A DNA stretch of 64,000 nucleotides from Saxidomus purpurata. Taxonomy: Eukaryota; Mollusca; Bivalvia; Venerida; Veneridae. The stretch covers positions 10,063,213 to 10,127,212 of the forward strand of contig JAFMSR010000001.1 of the NCBI GenBank assembly GCA_022818135.1, in the 5' to 3' direction. The position numbers and the translations under genes are program-made. This document shows positions 39,716 to 52,947 of this stretch, piece after piece (position 1 is the first letter of the stretch; each line of letters opens with the position of its first letter). The notes under the pieces are model-generated. The model saw only the letters and a list, made by a program, of their open reading frames with translations, searched no databases and had not been told where the DNA came from.

Positions 39716-40249
39716 GTGACGGTAGGACTGTTTTTTCATAATGTATGGCGAGCTTGTCCCAGACACTATGGAGTTATGGCCTTTTTAATTAAAGAGACTT
39801 GCCAAATGAGCAATGTGTGGTGTAATTCTCCCTAATCTTCACCAAACAATGTCACAATGTTTGTGGGCATATTTATGCCAAAGAACCTGTTGGATCATCA
39901 GCGGCATTTATATTTTTGTACATAATTGCCAAAGTTTGGCTGAACAAGCACTGTTTGCTTTATCTAAGCTTGGAAAGTCTTTTTTCAGTCTTCTGACTCT
40001 TCGCCAAACACGGCCCTCTTGTCTAAATGCCCATTTCAACCATATTTTTAGCCATTTTACAGACTGGCAGTTAATCTACCAGGAAAAGAATCAGTACTAT
40101 AACTCTTTCCTCTGTGAGAAACTGTCAATGGTGACAATGTTTACGGGCACAAAGGTTTTGTCAATTAGCCGCTCCTAGAGTTTTGAAAACCATTGTATTT
40201 ACCACAGACTAGCACGACTTTTATTATGTGCATTTTATTGAATGGCAAA

Positions 40250-41085
40250 CAAGAGGGCCATCATGGCCCTATACCACTCACCTGTGTGACAATATTCTGA
40301 TACATTTTCATGATGATTGCATGCATAATGTAGACTATATCCTGTTCACAATCTTTTTCTTTTGTTTGCCCTGGTGACCTAATTATTGAAACAAACATTC
40401 TGACCAATGTTCATGCAAATTTGGTATCAAAGGTGACATTTAAGTGTCAAAAATGTTTTCCTTTGATTTGTCTGTGTGACCAAGTTTTTGACCCCATTTT
40501 ACTTAGTTACAAACCTGGCCTAGAGAGCATCAATATAATCCTTTGATCAATTTTCATGATTATTTGGGATCAAATGTGGCCCCTAGCGTTTACAAGGTTT
40601 CTCTTTTGATTTGCCGTGGTGATCTAGCTTGATCTGAGATGACCCATTTTTAAAACTGAACTAGAATTCATCAAGACACTTATTCTGACAAAGTTTCACG
40701 AAGATCCAATGAAATATGCAGCCTCTATTGCATACAGAAGGTTTAACTATGATTTAAGCTGGTGGCATAGTTTTTTATCCAAGATGACCCACGTTCAAAC
40801 TCGACGTAGATTTCATCAAGACACTCATGCTGACAATGTTTCACAAAGATCCAATAAAAAGGCAGCCTCTACTGCATACACTAGTTCTTTCTATGATTTG
40901 ACCCAGTGACCTAGGTTTTGACCCCAAATGACCAATATTCAAACTCTATCTAGTTTTCATTAAGACACCCATTTGGACCACGTTTCATGAAGATCCAGTA
41001 AAAAATGAAATGTAGCCTATTGGACAGATGATGGACACCAAGCGATCACAATAACTCACCCTGAGCACTCAGGTGAGCTCATAAT
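40250..41085. repeat. Array element with AAGAGGGCC start and hairpin end
   Basis: Starts AACAAGAGGGCCATCATGGC, carries ~145-bp units (AGATGACCCAYRTTCAAACT, CATCAAGACACTCAT, TTTCACRAAGATCCA at steps of ~145) and ends with the hairpin CTCACCCTGAG-CA-CTCAGGTGAG. A relative at 63160-63640 has the same units and a hairpin end. The start motif also occurs alone at 43165. This fits a non-autonomous element with internal tandem repeats. Confidence 0.6.
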
Positions 41086-41899
41086 AAAAACAAAACATGT
41101 ACTGAAATAAAAATATAATCAGTCATTGCACCTGAACAAAGGTCATCTGGTCCAGTGTAAATCCACAAGGCAATTTAAATACTACCATGAAATAAACATA
41201 AAGAACATAAACAAGAAAATTTAGCCCAGCAGTAACTTTTTTGAAAATATAAAAATGCCTGTATCATGTATAATGAAGTAACAGCTCATTTCATGCACAG
41301 CAGCTACCGTAACAGTTAAAAAAATTTGGTACATAATTTCTTTCATATCTTCATAGAAATACCTAAAAGCCTCTTCTTGAAACCGTCTCTTACCACAAGT
41401 CTTTGCAACATGTAAGATACCAGAATACCAGATACATTGTACCGTGAAAGCTCTCACTTTGTCGCTCTTTTAACCTGTTTCATATCATACTTTCAATTTC
41501 AACAAAACTGTAACAAAAATCATAAATATTTTCCTTTTACTTTATACAAGTTTTTCATTAAACAAAAAATGCTCTTTTGTTTTTGAAAATGGAATGCAGA
41601 ACAGATGAATGGGTACTCTTCTTTGTGAAATGCAAATAGGCCAAAGCACTGGCCATAACTAATGGTCTTTTAAATTCTAAAATGGACGTGTACATCACTC
41701 TATTTGGTGATTCTATTGACTGTTTCACTCAAAAGTCTCAGGATCTTTTTGAATTTACTGATATTGTAAAATGAATACAATGATAGGATAATGATGGAAC
41801 CATGTTCTATTCACTCTAACAATGTTGACATATCCATTTCTTATTCAAGTTGCTTTTTCACGAACAAAGTGCCAGGGAGTCTTTTTTATTATTTGCAAT
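41086..41899. other. Non-coding, no gene seen
   Basis: AT-rich. Short open frames lack domains. A phrase around CAATGTTGACATATCCATTTC resembles 14050-14070. Confidence 0.45.
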
Positions 41900-41904
41900 A
41901 TCAT

Positions 41905-42290
41905 TGAAAAGAGCCGTCCCTCACAAGTGACAAATGCCCCCGAAAGATGTGTCTAACAGTCTGTGTCCTCTCCCTGTGCTCAACAATTGTACCATGTAAT
42001 TTTAAAGTCCTTCCATGCATACAGTAATCCATTACTTTTAAACTCTAAGGGTGACGTGACCTTGATCTTTGAGGTAGAGACATGGGTCTTGCACGCAACA
42101 CGTCAGCGTGATGTGCTGAACATTTGTGCCAAGTTACTTTAAAATCAATCAATGCATGACAAAGTTACAGTTCGGACACAAATGTATGCATATATACAGG
42201 ATTCCATTACATATAAACTGTAAGTGTGACCTTGACCTTTGAGGTAGGGACGTGGGTCTTGCATGCGACCCTTCGGGGGCATACAAATAC
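41905..42290. repeat. TIR-bounded array element, ~180-bp units (copy 1)
   Basis: Starts GAGCCGTCCCTCACAAGTGA then ATGCCCCCGAAAGATGTG. Holds about two units with GTGACCTTGACCTTTGAGGT and ends CGACCCTTCGGGGGCATA. The end read in reverse complement is TATGCCCCCGAAGGGTCG, matching the start, so the array has terminal inverted repeats. Confidence 0.6.
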
Positions 42291-44751
42291 TTCTCTATAT
42301 TTCTAATATGTACATCGACTTAAAAAGTAAAGTTATGAATGTTTTTAGTACAAATAAAGTTCATTTCTACCGGTAAGACACCTTTCTTGGTACAATAAGG
42401 GCTACTTGTCTATGTGGTCCTGGGACTTGATAGCAAACAGAGAAGACCATGATCAGGTTGCTCATTTTACTTTGGTTTAAGGCCAAATGTTAATAATCAT
42501 AATGAACGGTCTTTTTATGGTCTAGACTTGTCTGAGAGGTTACTACAAAGCAATTCTTTTGAATTGGTTTATTGAATGCAAAACATTATCTGGACTTGAT
42601 TGTGTTTATTTGTTTAAATACTATGTTGGTTAAGAAATGTATGTAATTATGACAGGCATGTTTATAGTTTGCACCCACTATTTCATTCTAAACTTTTATG
42701 CATGTCGACCGAAGACGTACTTTTGCTTTTACAGTCAAACAGCTAACTGAAGTAGCTTTTTCTTCTATTTTTGAAATTTCCTACAAAAAGAATTCTTTTT
42801 CTATTCTTTAACATGCACTGAAATAACATAGCTGCTATGTAAAATGCATCAAACATGACCCCAAAAATACATTTTCTGAAACTTTCTTAAAACACATATA
42901 GTATCTATTTTGACATTACTATGCATAGCAATTTTACCCATTTGTTCATTAAAAATTACTTGTATTTACACCCGTTTCTAAAAAAAACTTGACTATAATG
43001 AGAACAACGGCACAAAATGTTCGGTGCAGACTTATGAAATGTAAATGCTAGAGAAAACAATTATGCAAGGAATGCCAAATACAGCAAATACAGAAAACAG
43101 ATTATACAAAAGGGTGTTTTTACACACAGCAAAATAAAAACAAAACAACTTTACAACCTAATTAACAAGAGGGCCATGTCTGCCCTGTTTCACACACCAA
43201 AGTGTCATTGTGTGTCAAGATTACAGATTTGTTCTGTACTTTGCATGGCAGCAACAGCTAAATCTAAATCAAGAGTAAAAAACTCTGCAATAAATAGACT
43301 GAATGTACAATACTGTAAGAATGTATTATTTTTCTATATTAAAGACCACCTTTGAATAAAGACCACCCTATGAATTAAGGAGGGAGATTACAGTGCACTA
43401 TTCATCCATAGTAGAAACACCTGTGAATAAAGACCACCTGCAAACACAGACCACATATGTACCTTCCCAACAGTGGTCTTTGTTCACAGATTTAAGTGTA
43501 TACACATTATAAACCATCAACGTTAGGTAAAAGAAGTATGACTATAGAGTGTATGCTTCACAATCTGGAGAAATATTCCCATGAATCAAGGGAACATGAC
43601 TTGGGATAGACCAGTATGATATGGTTCAAAATGTAACAGTACCCCCAAAAAATATTCATGAGGAAAGTTATTCCCATTCCCTTAAAATCAAACACAGCAC
43701 CCACCAGCATCCAGACTTGCACACAGTAGAATGAATCCTCCAACAGTAAGAAAAGATAGCAGGCAAGATATAGACTGTAGCTTAAATCTAGGAATACACA
43801 TCTGTCTAAATACAACTGGTGCAAAAATGGAAGTGCTCCAATGTAAAAATGGTCAGACCTTAACTTCATAAACTAGAGCTATCACAAATGTGATTAGTAC
43901 CCCCGTAGGCTGCTTTATAAACTGAGGAAGTTCGTAGTAACAGAATATACCTTGAAAAAAAAACTAAAAACGAGACATTGTTCTTGGCAATAATTCAGTA
44001 ATTTGTCAAACTAGAATTATGGTTCTTAAACACTGCACTTCCTCTCATTGTGCTTGACCATTGTATGAAGTTGTATTGAATTCCAACCAGTAGTTTTTGG
44101 CCTGGGGACTGAAAGTCCCCTAGGCCTAAGTTTAGCATACCACATTTCAAACACTGCAGACAATTTAACTGTGCTATGTGCGAATAACAACTAAAAACAT
44201 GCGCTATGGGAAAGTAGTGCAGGACAGACAAGATCAATCTTTATAGAATGTCCCACACGATAAGAACATATTATAAAAAACATAAATAAAAACAGTACAT
44301 ACAATTTTAAATGATTGCAGAAAGGTTGTTAGCTTACAGGCTCTATTACACAATTTTTTCATGGACTTTGGTTTAGAAATTACTGCGCTGTTAGCTGATT
44401 GCGGAAGATAATCATATGCATATCACGGAAAAGTATGAATATTTACGGAACGTACGGAGCTCTATATAAGAGTTTGTAGTTTGATATTCAAATTGCTGAA
44501 TCAGATGTTATTTCATTGATAACTTTTTTATTTACGAACGATTACATAATTATATATTTACCCCAAAATAAATTTCTTTTAAAAAATATATATAATTTAC
44601 GTACATTCCCGAGAGGGAAGTCACGTGAGCAAAATCACCCGCCATTTATCGAGGCTGACCTTAGCAACATCATGTTTGTCTATCTAAACTGTTAGTTCAG
44701 TTCATCACTTGTTATCCAGACCACCTCTAACAATGTAAGCACGAATCATTT
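42291..44751. other. Non-coding with scattered repeat fragments
   Basis: Contains AACAAGAGGGCCATG at ~43165, a ~25-bp phrase AAAGACCACC repeated around 43345-43450, and a single unit of the 45.4-kb array family at 43990-44105. A frame on the minus strand (43558-43869) is hydrophobic but unsupported. No gene recognised. Confidence 0.45.
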
Positions 44752-45372
44752 ACAGTTTTCCCTGTTATATGCATTGTACAGTAATGTATTTATATTTCAT
44801 TTCTGTTTCATGGTCTTGTCCTTGGTACACAATAATTTTCGATCCACATCGTCTCGCTTGAAGTTGAACAAAGCGCAGATCAAATTATGTTTATTAGTCT
44901 CTCAAATAATTTATAATGTTGACCATGTGATTATGTTTCATTTAATGTACGTTTTATAATAAAACAAACTTCCTCTTTCTGTGTCGTATATTAAATTTCG
45001 TCCTCTGCACATTTCGACCCGCGCTTTCACCGATTACAAGGTAAACAAGTTTCCCTGTTATACACATTGCACAGTACTGCATTTATATCTCATTGCTGGT
45101 AGTGCTTTGTTTATTTCTGTTTCAAGGTCTTGTCCTTGGTACACAATAATTTTCGATCCACATCATCAGATCATATCGCTTGAAGTTAAACAAAGCGCAG
45201 ATCGAATTATTTTTATTGGTCTCTCAAACAATTTATAATGTTGACCATGTGATTATTTTTTATTTAAAGTACATCTTATAAACAAACAAACTTCCCTGCC
45301 ACCGATATCTTTGTTAATCATTCATAATATGTCGTATATTAAATTTTGTCCACTGCATATTTCGACCCGCGA
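44752..45372 (+). repeat. Two-copy tandem duplication, ~290-bp step
   Basis: GTCTTGTCCTTGGTACACAA, TTTTCGATCCACATC, AACAAAGCGCAGATC, ATAATGTTGACCATGTGATT and TTTCGACCCGCG recur in order in both halves (44752-45030 and 45045-45372). No conserved frame is seen. Confidence 0.75.
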
Positions 45373-45449
45373 TTTAGGTAAGGTTCAGCGCAAATCACGA
45401 AGGTCAAAAAGTGTTTTTAGGGGAGTAAATCTATAGCCCCCAGGCCTTC

Positions 45450-46180
45450 AGCGATTACAGCGCTTTGATCAAGTTATGCTCTGGACAAGGAAACGTAACA
45501 AAGGGCAATAACTCTGTAATTAGTCAAGATGGAGTTATGGTTCTTGTGCACTGCACTTCCTTTCATTGTGCTCCGGACAAGCAAAAGTAACAAAGGGTTA
45601 TAACTCTGTAATGAGTCAAGATATAGTTAAGGTTCCTGTGCACTGCACTTCCTCTCAATGTACTTGACCATTGTATGAAGTTGTATTGAATTCCAACCAG
45701 TAGTTTTCAAGTTATACTCTGCCCAAGGAAAAGAAACAAAGGGCAATAATTCTGTAATGAGTCAAGATAGAGTTATGGTTCCTATGCACTGCACTTTCTC
45801 TCAATGTACTTGACCATTGTATGAAGTTGTATTGAATTCCAACTAGCAGTTTTCAAGTTATGCTCCGGACAAAGAAAAGTAACAAAGGGCAATAATTCTG
45901 TAGTTACTCAAGACAGAGTTATGGTTCTTAAACACTGCACTTCCTCTCATTGTTCTACACCATTGTATGAAATTGTATTGAATTCCAACAAATAGTTTTC
46001 AACTTATGCTCCGGACAAACAAAAGTAACAAAGGGCAATAACTCTATAATTAGTCAAGATGGAGTTCAAGTTATGCTCCGAACAAGGAAAATGCAACAGA
46101 CCGCCCGACCGACCGCCCGACCGACCAACCACCGGGTGACTCCTATATACCCCCTAAACTTCGTTTCGGGGGTATAATGA
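45450..46180. repeat. ~148-bp tandem array (AACAAAGGGCAATAA family)
   Basis: AAGTTATGCTCCGGACAA followed by AGTAACAAAGGGCAATAACT and GCACTGCACTTCCTCTCA recurs at about 45474, 45570, 45710, 45856, 46006 and 46070. The array ends in CCGACCGACCG repeats and TTTCGGGGGTATAAT. 46181-47479 beyond it has no gene, only a hairpin-like end GAGCACTTAGTGCTCAGTTG near 46652. Confidence 0.65.
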
Positions 46181-47479
46181 AGGGCATAAAACTCTAGACC
46201 ACTAGTCCAATTTGGCACAAAAACAAACATGAATGAGATCTTATTGGTACAAAAGTCTGTTAAGATTTGTGGAAAAATAGCAGTGCTTCAGTGTAAACAA
46301 AATGAAATATGGCATTATTTTGGAAGATCATGGGAACATAACTCTAGATATACATGTACTATTTAAGAAAAAAATCAAAATTATATATAATGTGAGAAGG
46401 AAAGGAAGAGGAATAAAGGGGCTAGAATCTTATAGAGATAACAAGGTCATAAATTGCAATTTATTATCAATCAAGGGTACATACTCTGGGACATACTACT
46501 CAATTTCAGCATTTAATGCAACACAATGTAAGATCTGTTGATGTTAAACAATAATGCAAAGTTTGATTTAGATTGCTCACGAAGCGTGGTCTCTAGAGTG
46601 CTAATAAAGAAATTGTCTACAACTGACGGATGTTAACAACAGTTCATCTTTGAGCACTTAGTGCTCAGTTGAGCTAAAACTGTACAACATATCAAGAAAA
46701 ACTCCTAATAATTATGGCTTCATTTCAAGCCCTATTTGAATGTTGTTTTTTTTGTTGCATCCAGTATTTATGTGACATCATAAATGTAGATAATTACTTT
46801 TCCACTTTAAAGATAGCCATAAATTGTATCTCGCTCACATGGGTTAACAGAGAACATCTCTTCACTGTGCCTGCCATATGTGCTGTTACATACAAAAAAA
46901 ATTGGCAATTTCAGATGGAGACTGACCAATAACCATTTCACTGAAGTTTGGTTAAAACTAACCCAGTGGATTACAAAATTAGTGATGTTGGTGTTTTCTG
47001 TTAGTTTCGCTGTTTATTCTTAGCTCTGGCTGCCTTAATGTGAAGTTGAGCAAAATTACTTGAGCAATTTTAGAAAGGGGCCAAATAAGGGACCTTTCAC
47101 CTTGTTTCAGAGCCATTGATTGAATAAACTGTTGACGACAGACTGTGACAGGCTACCGACATTAAACCATCACAATACAAGTAGCTCGCCATGAACACTT
47201 CATGCCCAGGTCAGCTAAATGACAGATGCATGGAGAATGTGCCACTATACCTCTCAACCCTGCAGTACTGCCTACTGGGCTCAAACATACGACCACCAAA
47301 TTCTGCATCTAGCAAACTCAGCCAAGTAGATGGCTTACAAGTTCTTAGAATCAAATTATATAAAACTTTACATGAAATATTATAAACAAAATAGCCAACA
47401 ACGAAAATAGCACCTGAATCCCAGTAAACAGTGCAACTAAATATGGCTACCTTTTGCCACTCTAAGTAGCAAGAAACTG

Positions 47480-48345
47480 AGCTGTCCCTCACAAGTGACG
47501 AATGCCCCCGAAAGAGGTGTCTCACAGTCTGTGTCCTCTCCATGTGCTTAATAATTGTGCTATGTAATTTTAAAATCCTTTCATGCATGACAGAGTTACC
47601 ATGCATACAGTATTCCATTACTTTTAAACACTAAGTGTGACCTTGACCTTTGAGGTAAGGACATGGTTCTTGAACAGAACACATTGTCTTGATGTGCTGA
47701 ACATTTGTGTTAAGTCATTTTAAAATCAATCATTGCATGACAAAGTTACAGTTCGGACACAAATGTATGCATATATACAGGATTCCATTACATATAAACT
47801 GTAAGTGTGACCTTGACCTTTGAGGTAGGGACGTGGGTTTTGCAAGCAACAATCGGCTTGATGTGCTGAACATGTGTGCCAAGTTATTTTTGAATCAATC
47901 CATGTATGACAAAGTTATAGTCCGGACACAAATGTATGCATATATACATGATTCCATTACATTCAAACTCTAAGTGTGACCTTGACCTTTGAGGTAGGGA
48001 CGTGGGTTTTGCAGGTGACATGTCGTCTTGATGTGCTAGACATTTGTGCCATGTTATGTTAAAATCCTTCAATGCATGACAAAGTTACAGTCCGGACACG
48101 AATGTATGCATATATAGAGGATTCCATTACCTTCAAACTCTAAGTGTGACCTTGACCTTTGAGGTAGGGACGTGGGTCTTGCACACGACATGTCGTCTTG
48201 ATGTGCTAGACATTTGTGCCAAGTTATTTTAAAATCCTTCAATGCATGACAAAGTTACAGTCCGGACACGAATGTGTAATGGGGGATGCCCAGACGGACG
48301 GACGGACGGTGCGATTTTAATACGCCACCCTTCGGGGCATAAAAA
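47480..48345. repeat. TIR-bounded array element, ~170-bp units (copy 2)
   Basis: Starts GAGCTGTCCCTCACAAGTGA and ATGCCCCCGAAAGAGGTG. AAGTGTGACCTTGACCTTTG then recurs at 47633, 47803, 47972 and 48142 (steps 170, 169, 170), and it ends with ACGGACGGACGG and CACCCTTCGGGGCATAA. Same family as 41905-42290 with more units. Confidence 0.75.
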
Positions 48346-49892
48346 AGATACAACATCAACTAAATCGTGAGTCCGTACCAACAAATCAACCCATGTATAT
48401 CAACATGTGATGCTAAACTTGCAATATTGTTTATGAAACAGAAATGATGGTAATTAAACAATAAATTTAACATATAATTGCATGAAAATGCATGACAAAA
48501 ACACAATAACAATCAATTTATAATGAGCCTTTTCTTTTGAAATATATTGGCCACTGAAATCTGGATTTGAAGTTACCTCATTTTCTATAATTATCTTCTT
48601 TAACATACAATGTATAGTCTCACATTTTCTGTGACCCAGTAGCGGAAATGCTGCTTGGAGTCTTATGTGGAAAAACTAAAAAGTATACATGCTTTAATGA
48701 TTTTACTATGTAGACTAATAATCATAATTCTGTGACTTCAACATCTTCAATTTTCCATGCTTAAAATTAACCATCCTTTTCTAAAAATCTTACAGTTCAC
48801 TAATAAACAACACTGTAACATACAAAGTATTCAGGGTGTACTGAAAACAAGTTTAACAGACTGGTGCACATCAGTTTTAAAACATGATAGAAATTTCTGT
48901 AATATCAATGAAGGCTTCAAGATTTAATGCCCTTGACTTTCTTACTAAATCTGGATTATGTATCAGTTTTCCTTCCCAAAAAGAGTCTATTACCATTGTT
49001 GAATTGCACACAAATTTTGAAACAATTGAAATTGTATTACTTTTTGTTATGGCAAAGCTGCATCATGTTCTGAAGTGATATCTTTATTATCTTATTTTAT
49101 TATTTAGTTGTTTATTTCGTGAATTTTCCAATTTTCTATTGATTAGCTATTTTTTTAATTTGCAAGGGAGCACATTTTTTATAATCATTGTTTGTTTGCA
49201 TTATGGTAACATAACTGGGTGAATAAAGGTAATGTTGTTGTTGTTGCTATTTTAGCAAGTGTGATGAATTCCCAAAGTGTTTAATTCTCAAAAATTGTGC
49301 AAAAATAAAAACCTTGCAAAAAACTGACTTACACCATGTACACCGACTTCTTTCTCTGATATGAGATAGGAAAGATTCATGTACTAAACCTTACAAAATA
49401 GGTAACTTACAAGTTTTGACTAAGATAGTAATAAGTATTTTGACTTTGATTGACAGTAATAAAACTATTTCACAGATTCAGCTATTTTGGTTATAACTTG
49501 GGTAATTTTCATTTTTTCTTTGAGTATAAATCTATGCTAAATGTTTTTCTCTAAATCATGAAAGTTTGAAAGGTAGTGCCTTTTCAACAATATGACTACA
49601 AACTACCTTTTGTGCGAGAAAATACTAACCAAAAGCAATATGGCTAAAATAGACCAAGAATTTTTGCGACCCAAGGATTTCTTTTACATGTTTTAGGCCA
49701 TTTTCCTTAATTAAACAAGGTTTATACATTTTGTACTTTTCCATTAGTAAAGAACGATCAGACACTGAATACTGTAAATTGTGTAGTCTTTGCCTGAATA
49801 TTTTAGCACTGGGTATGAACGCCACCTGGTGGTCTAGGGATGTTTGGCAACCAGGGATTGGAATTGAGACTGAGCGTAGAGCATGTGAGGCC
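48346..49892. other. Non-coding; presumed 3' flank of the 49.9-51.9 kb gene
   Basis: AT-rich sequence without recognisable exon, RNA gene or repeat. It would contain the 3' untranslated region of the minus-strand gene to its right. Confidence 0.4.
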
Positions 49893-51855
49893 TTATGTGT
49901 CTACATTAGGCAGTAATGTTGAATTGACAAGAGTTTCTGCTTCAGATGAAAAAAGTCCCATAGCACCATACGAAGGATACTGGTCGACAACTTGTCTTCC
50001 CTCAACACTGCTGTCGTCTTTATCAGATTTGTGAACCCATATGTCATGTATACTGTCTGTAGTGTCTTTAAGTTCAATCCCATGCTCTATTTCAAATCGC
50101 CTCTGGGCGATTAACTGTTCATCAATGTCGTTTACGGGATACAATGCATTGAGATTTATGAAAGGAAGAGGAGCATTCATTCTTCCAATTCGGCGAGCAA
50201 CTCGTCGATTTGCGTCTGTCTGTAACGGTCCACTCATATCAGTGCTTGAGGAACCCAGCTGCAAATGGGCCATTGCTGATACAGGTATTCCTATGCTATC
50301 ACCCTGTGATGTCCTAAGCCCACCTTCTGCACCAGAGACTGGATGCCTGTATGATGTACATATGCACCCTTCACCGGCATTTAATGGCACATTTAGTTCT
50401 GTTTCCGAAACACAGTGGGACTGCTTTGCCACACTGAGCTTATTGCGCAATTTAACAGACCAGAACTTTGTACGTGTGCTTGACTAGTCAAGCATAGCAG
50501 CTCCCTTTCTCCTCTTGGTATTCTGAGGACGTGATGACCTGTGCGAGGACTTGTCGGACTTCACACTACTACAACTAGCTGCCGTAGCCCCACCCTCAGA
50601 TTCGTCCAGAAGGTCGTCAGAATCTGTCAAATTTTCGAAGTCATTGACCTAAACAGTATTTTTTCCTACGATTTTTTTTAAAAACTACTTCTCCTCCCCC
50701 TAATGAACCAAACACAAGTTTGGCACATCTGGTAGATGTAGACTATTTCTCCCTAGTCTCCCTCTAAGCCAATTAACTTAAGCCTGGTATATAAAAAAAT
50801 TCTTCTCAATTTCTCTTGCATAAATAATACACAATACATAATAATAAAATACATGAATATACAGTCTTCTTGACATTTTCTGACATTTGCAAAAACAGCA
50901 GGCTTGGCAAAGTATTTGCTGCAGCAATAATTACATGCACCATGGTATTTACTAGTTATTACCATTCTATTAAAAAGTACAAATGTATAAAGACAGGCAA
51001 ATACGGTACTCGTGACCATTTCAACAATTTTTCAAAATGCTTTAAAATACTAGATGGGTGTTCAGTAGAACACTTGAATCGCCCTCTTACACTTTGTCAT
51101 GTTTGTCAGAACAACTAACAAAATCGTGACAAAATTGTTGTACACAAAGGGGCATAACTCTGTCAAATATGACCTTAAACAAAATTTGGCGGCATAATTT
51201 GAAAGCTTGATGAAGAAATCTTCAGAAATGGCTAAGTTATAGCCAAAATCTTAAGTACAAAAAGGGGCATAACTCTGTCAAATATGACATTGACCTACAT
51301 AATTTGGGGGTATCACGACCCTTTTGTCATAAGCAATGTTATTTGAAAGTTTAATGAAGCAATCTTCTCCGGAAGGGCGACACAAAAATAGGAACTATGC
51401 ATATTGAGAAAAAATACAGCTTTCACTTAATTAAACGTGATGAATACCCCAAGATGCCGCCTTGACACACAAGTTACTCTACCCTTTGGCTAGTCACTTC
51501 AACCTGCTTGGACACAGAAAAGGAATAAGACCACTGTATAATAGTTTGACATGTTCATTGTTCTTAAATTGGAATTGATGATATAAGTACTTGAACAGGT
51601 GTTGATTGTACAAAGCTAACAGCAAGGAAACTACCAAGACATGTATGTTTCTGAAATATCAGATAAATTACAAATAAATTACATGCTTACCAGTTATACT
51701 GTTGAGTGAAATCTGGCTGCTGCAACAGAAGAACGGTCTCACAGATGATCTATGCATCCTGTGACGGGCTGAAAACCTTGGTCTATCCTTCTCAATTTTG
51801 CTGTTTCGCTTATTTCCTAAAAGCTTTGACATTGTGGTAGCAATGTCCGCCCCAC
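49893..51855 (-). CDS. Unrecognised gene, two 3' exons with an in-frame TAG
   Basis: Exon 51855-51691 is flanked by a strong acceptor (TCTGTCTGTTACAG) and donor (gtaagc), and is open only in the frame starting GADIATTMSKLLGNKRNSK. It ends in phase 1. Exon 50623-49893 begins after TTTGACAG and continues in frame with an acidic then Lys/Arg/Ser-rich stretch (SDDLLDESEGG, RPQNTKRRKGAAMLD). It then meets TAG at 50486-50484, followed by 196 further open codons to a TAA at 49895-49893. The downstream part is soluble-looking (RRVARRIGRMNAPLPFINLN). At least one upstream exon must exist because the first exon enters in phase 1. The TAG may be a nonsense mutation, an early natural stop or readthrough. 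No domain recognised. Confidence 0.5.
51120..51400. repeat. ~112-bp degenerate repeat in the intron
   Basis: AAGGGGCATAACTCTGTCAA and ATATGAC recur at ~51149 and ~51261, with GAAAGYTTRATGAAG phrases. It lies between the two exons of the minus-strand gene. Confidence 0.55.
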
Positions 51856-52947
51856 CTGTAACAGACAGAACTAAAATTAAATCGTACACTGCTTGCATAT
51901 TAAGATTCTACCTTTGTCCATCGGACAGATCATGATACAACAAATTCTTGCAAAATAATCATAGGCTGTTTTCAGGGAGTACCTTTCAACAATTAACAGT
52001 GTTATTTTTGACTGAAAGATGGACAAACTCATCTTAGAAATTTAGTGGGGTAATGGTTAATAAAACTAAACCATCTTTGAACACGTTGAATCATATACTT
52101 TTGACTGGTCCTCAGTCATTAAGTTAAATGGAAATGAAATGCAAGTTTTATCAACGCATTTATTGGCCTGTGCTAAAATGATACTGAATTAAATTGTCCT
52201 AATTCCATATTTTACACACATGACACAGTGAATTAACATTTGCTCTGTATCCAAAGTATACCTTTGCTAGTAACAAGAGTGCATATGTGTCCCTTATGCA
52301 AATATCTTTCTTCGAAAACCTTTCTAAAGACGATCGAATAGTAAGTGGATGAAATGCTCTTGGTGGATAATATTGTCTAATGTACCGATAAACACTGCCT
52401 GTAGTGTGTTGTCACAGTAAAGTGCTGGTTTATTATAAGAAACAAAGTTGAGCTGCATGATGATGGTAAGTTAACTGGAATTTAACTGCTTGAAATGTTG
52501 AGACAATAACTAATTATATAGGCTCGGTTTCTAGAGTTACAGAAGTTCTGTATCGCTAGAAAATCCTATGAGGCTTGGCTATGACAGGTTTGTTTGGGTT
52601 TTTTTTTACAGCTAAGGGTAGTAGATCAAGTCTTCAGGCGGGGGGAAAATCGCGTTATTTTTCAGTTTTAGGGGAAATGTATGAAACTGACTTTAACAAA
52701 AGGTTTAGAGTTAAATGGTAGCACAGAAACACTTTCATTTCTATTTTAATATTTTGTTAAACTTAAAAAGCATAAAAAAGTTGTGGAAAAAATTAGCACT
52801 TAGTATTCAAATCATGTTAAAATTTGCCTGAACATGCCCCTGCTTTTCCGTTTTTTGAGAATAGCCACATTTTCAGGACTGGTTTTGCATGTTTATTGTC
52901 TGGCTTGCAAGCACCAAAACAGGCCATAAATTGGTTGTAAACGGCAG
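51856..52947. other. Intergenic, no gene seen
   Basis: AT-rich spacer between the minus-strand gene and the recombinase-like unit. It may hold the upstream exon of the former, but none could be identified. Confidence 0.4.

Noticed and set aside
47480..48345. CRISPR-like array
   Set aside because: Units are ~170 bp of continuous repeat without short repeat/unique spacer structure, and the genome is animal.
50041..50487. 148-aa plus-strand ORF
   Set aside because: Antisense to the better supported minus-strand exon, with no start or splice context.
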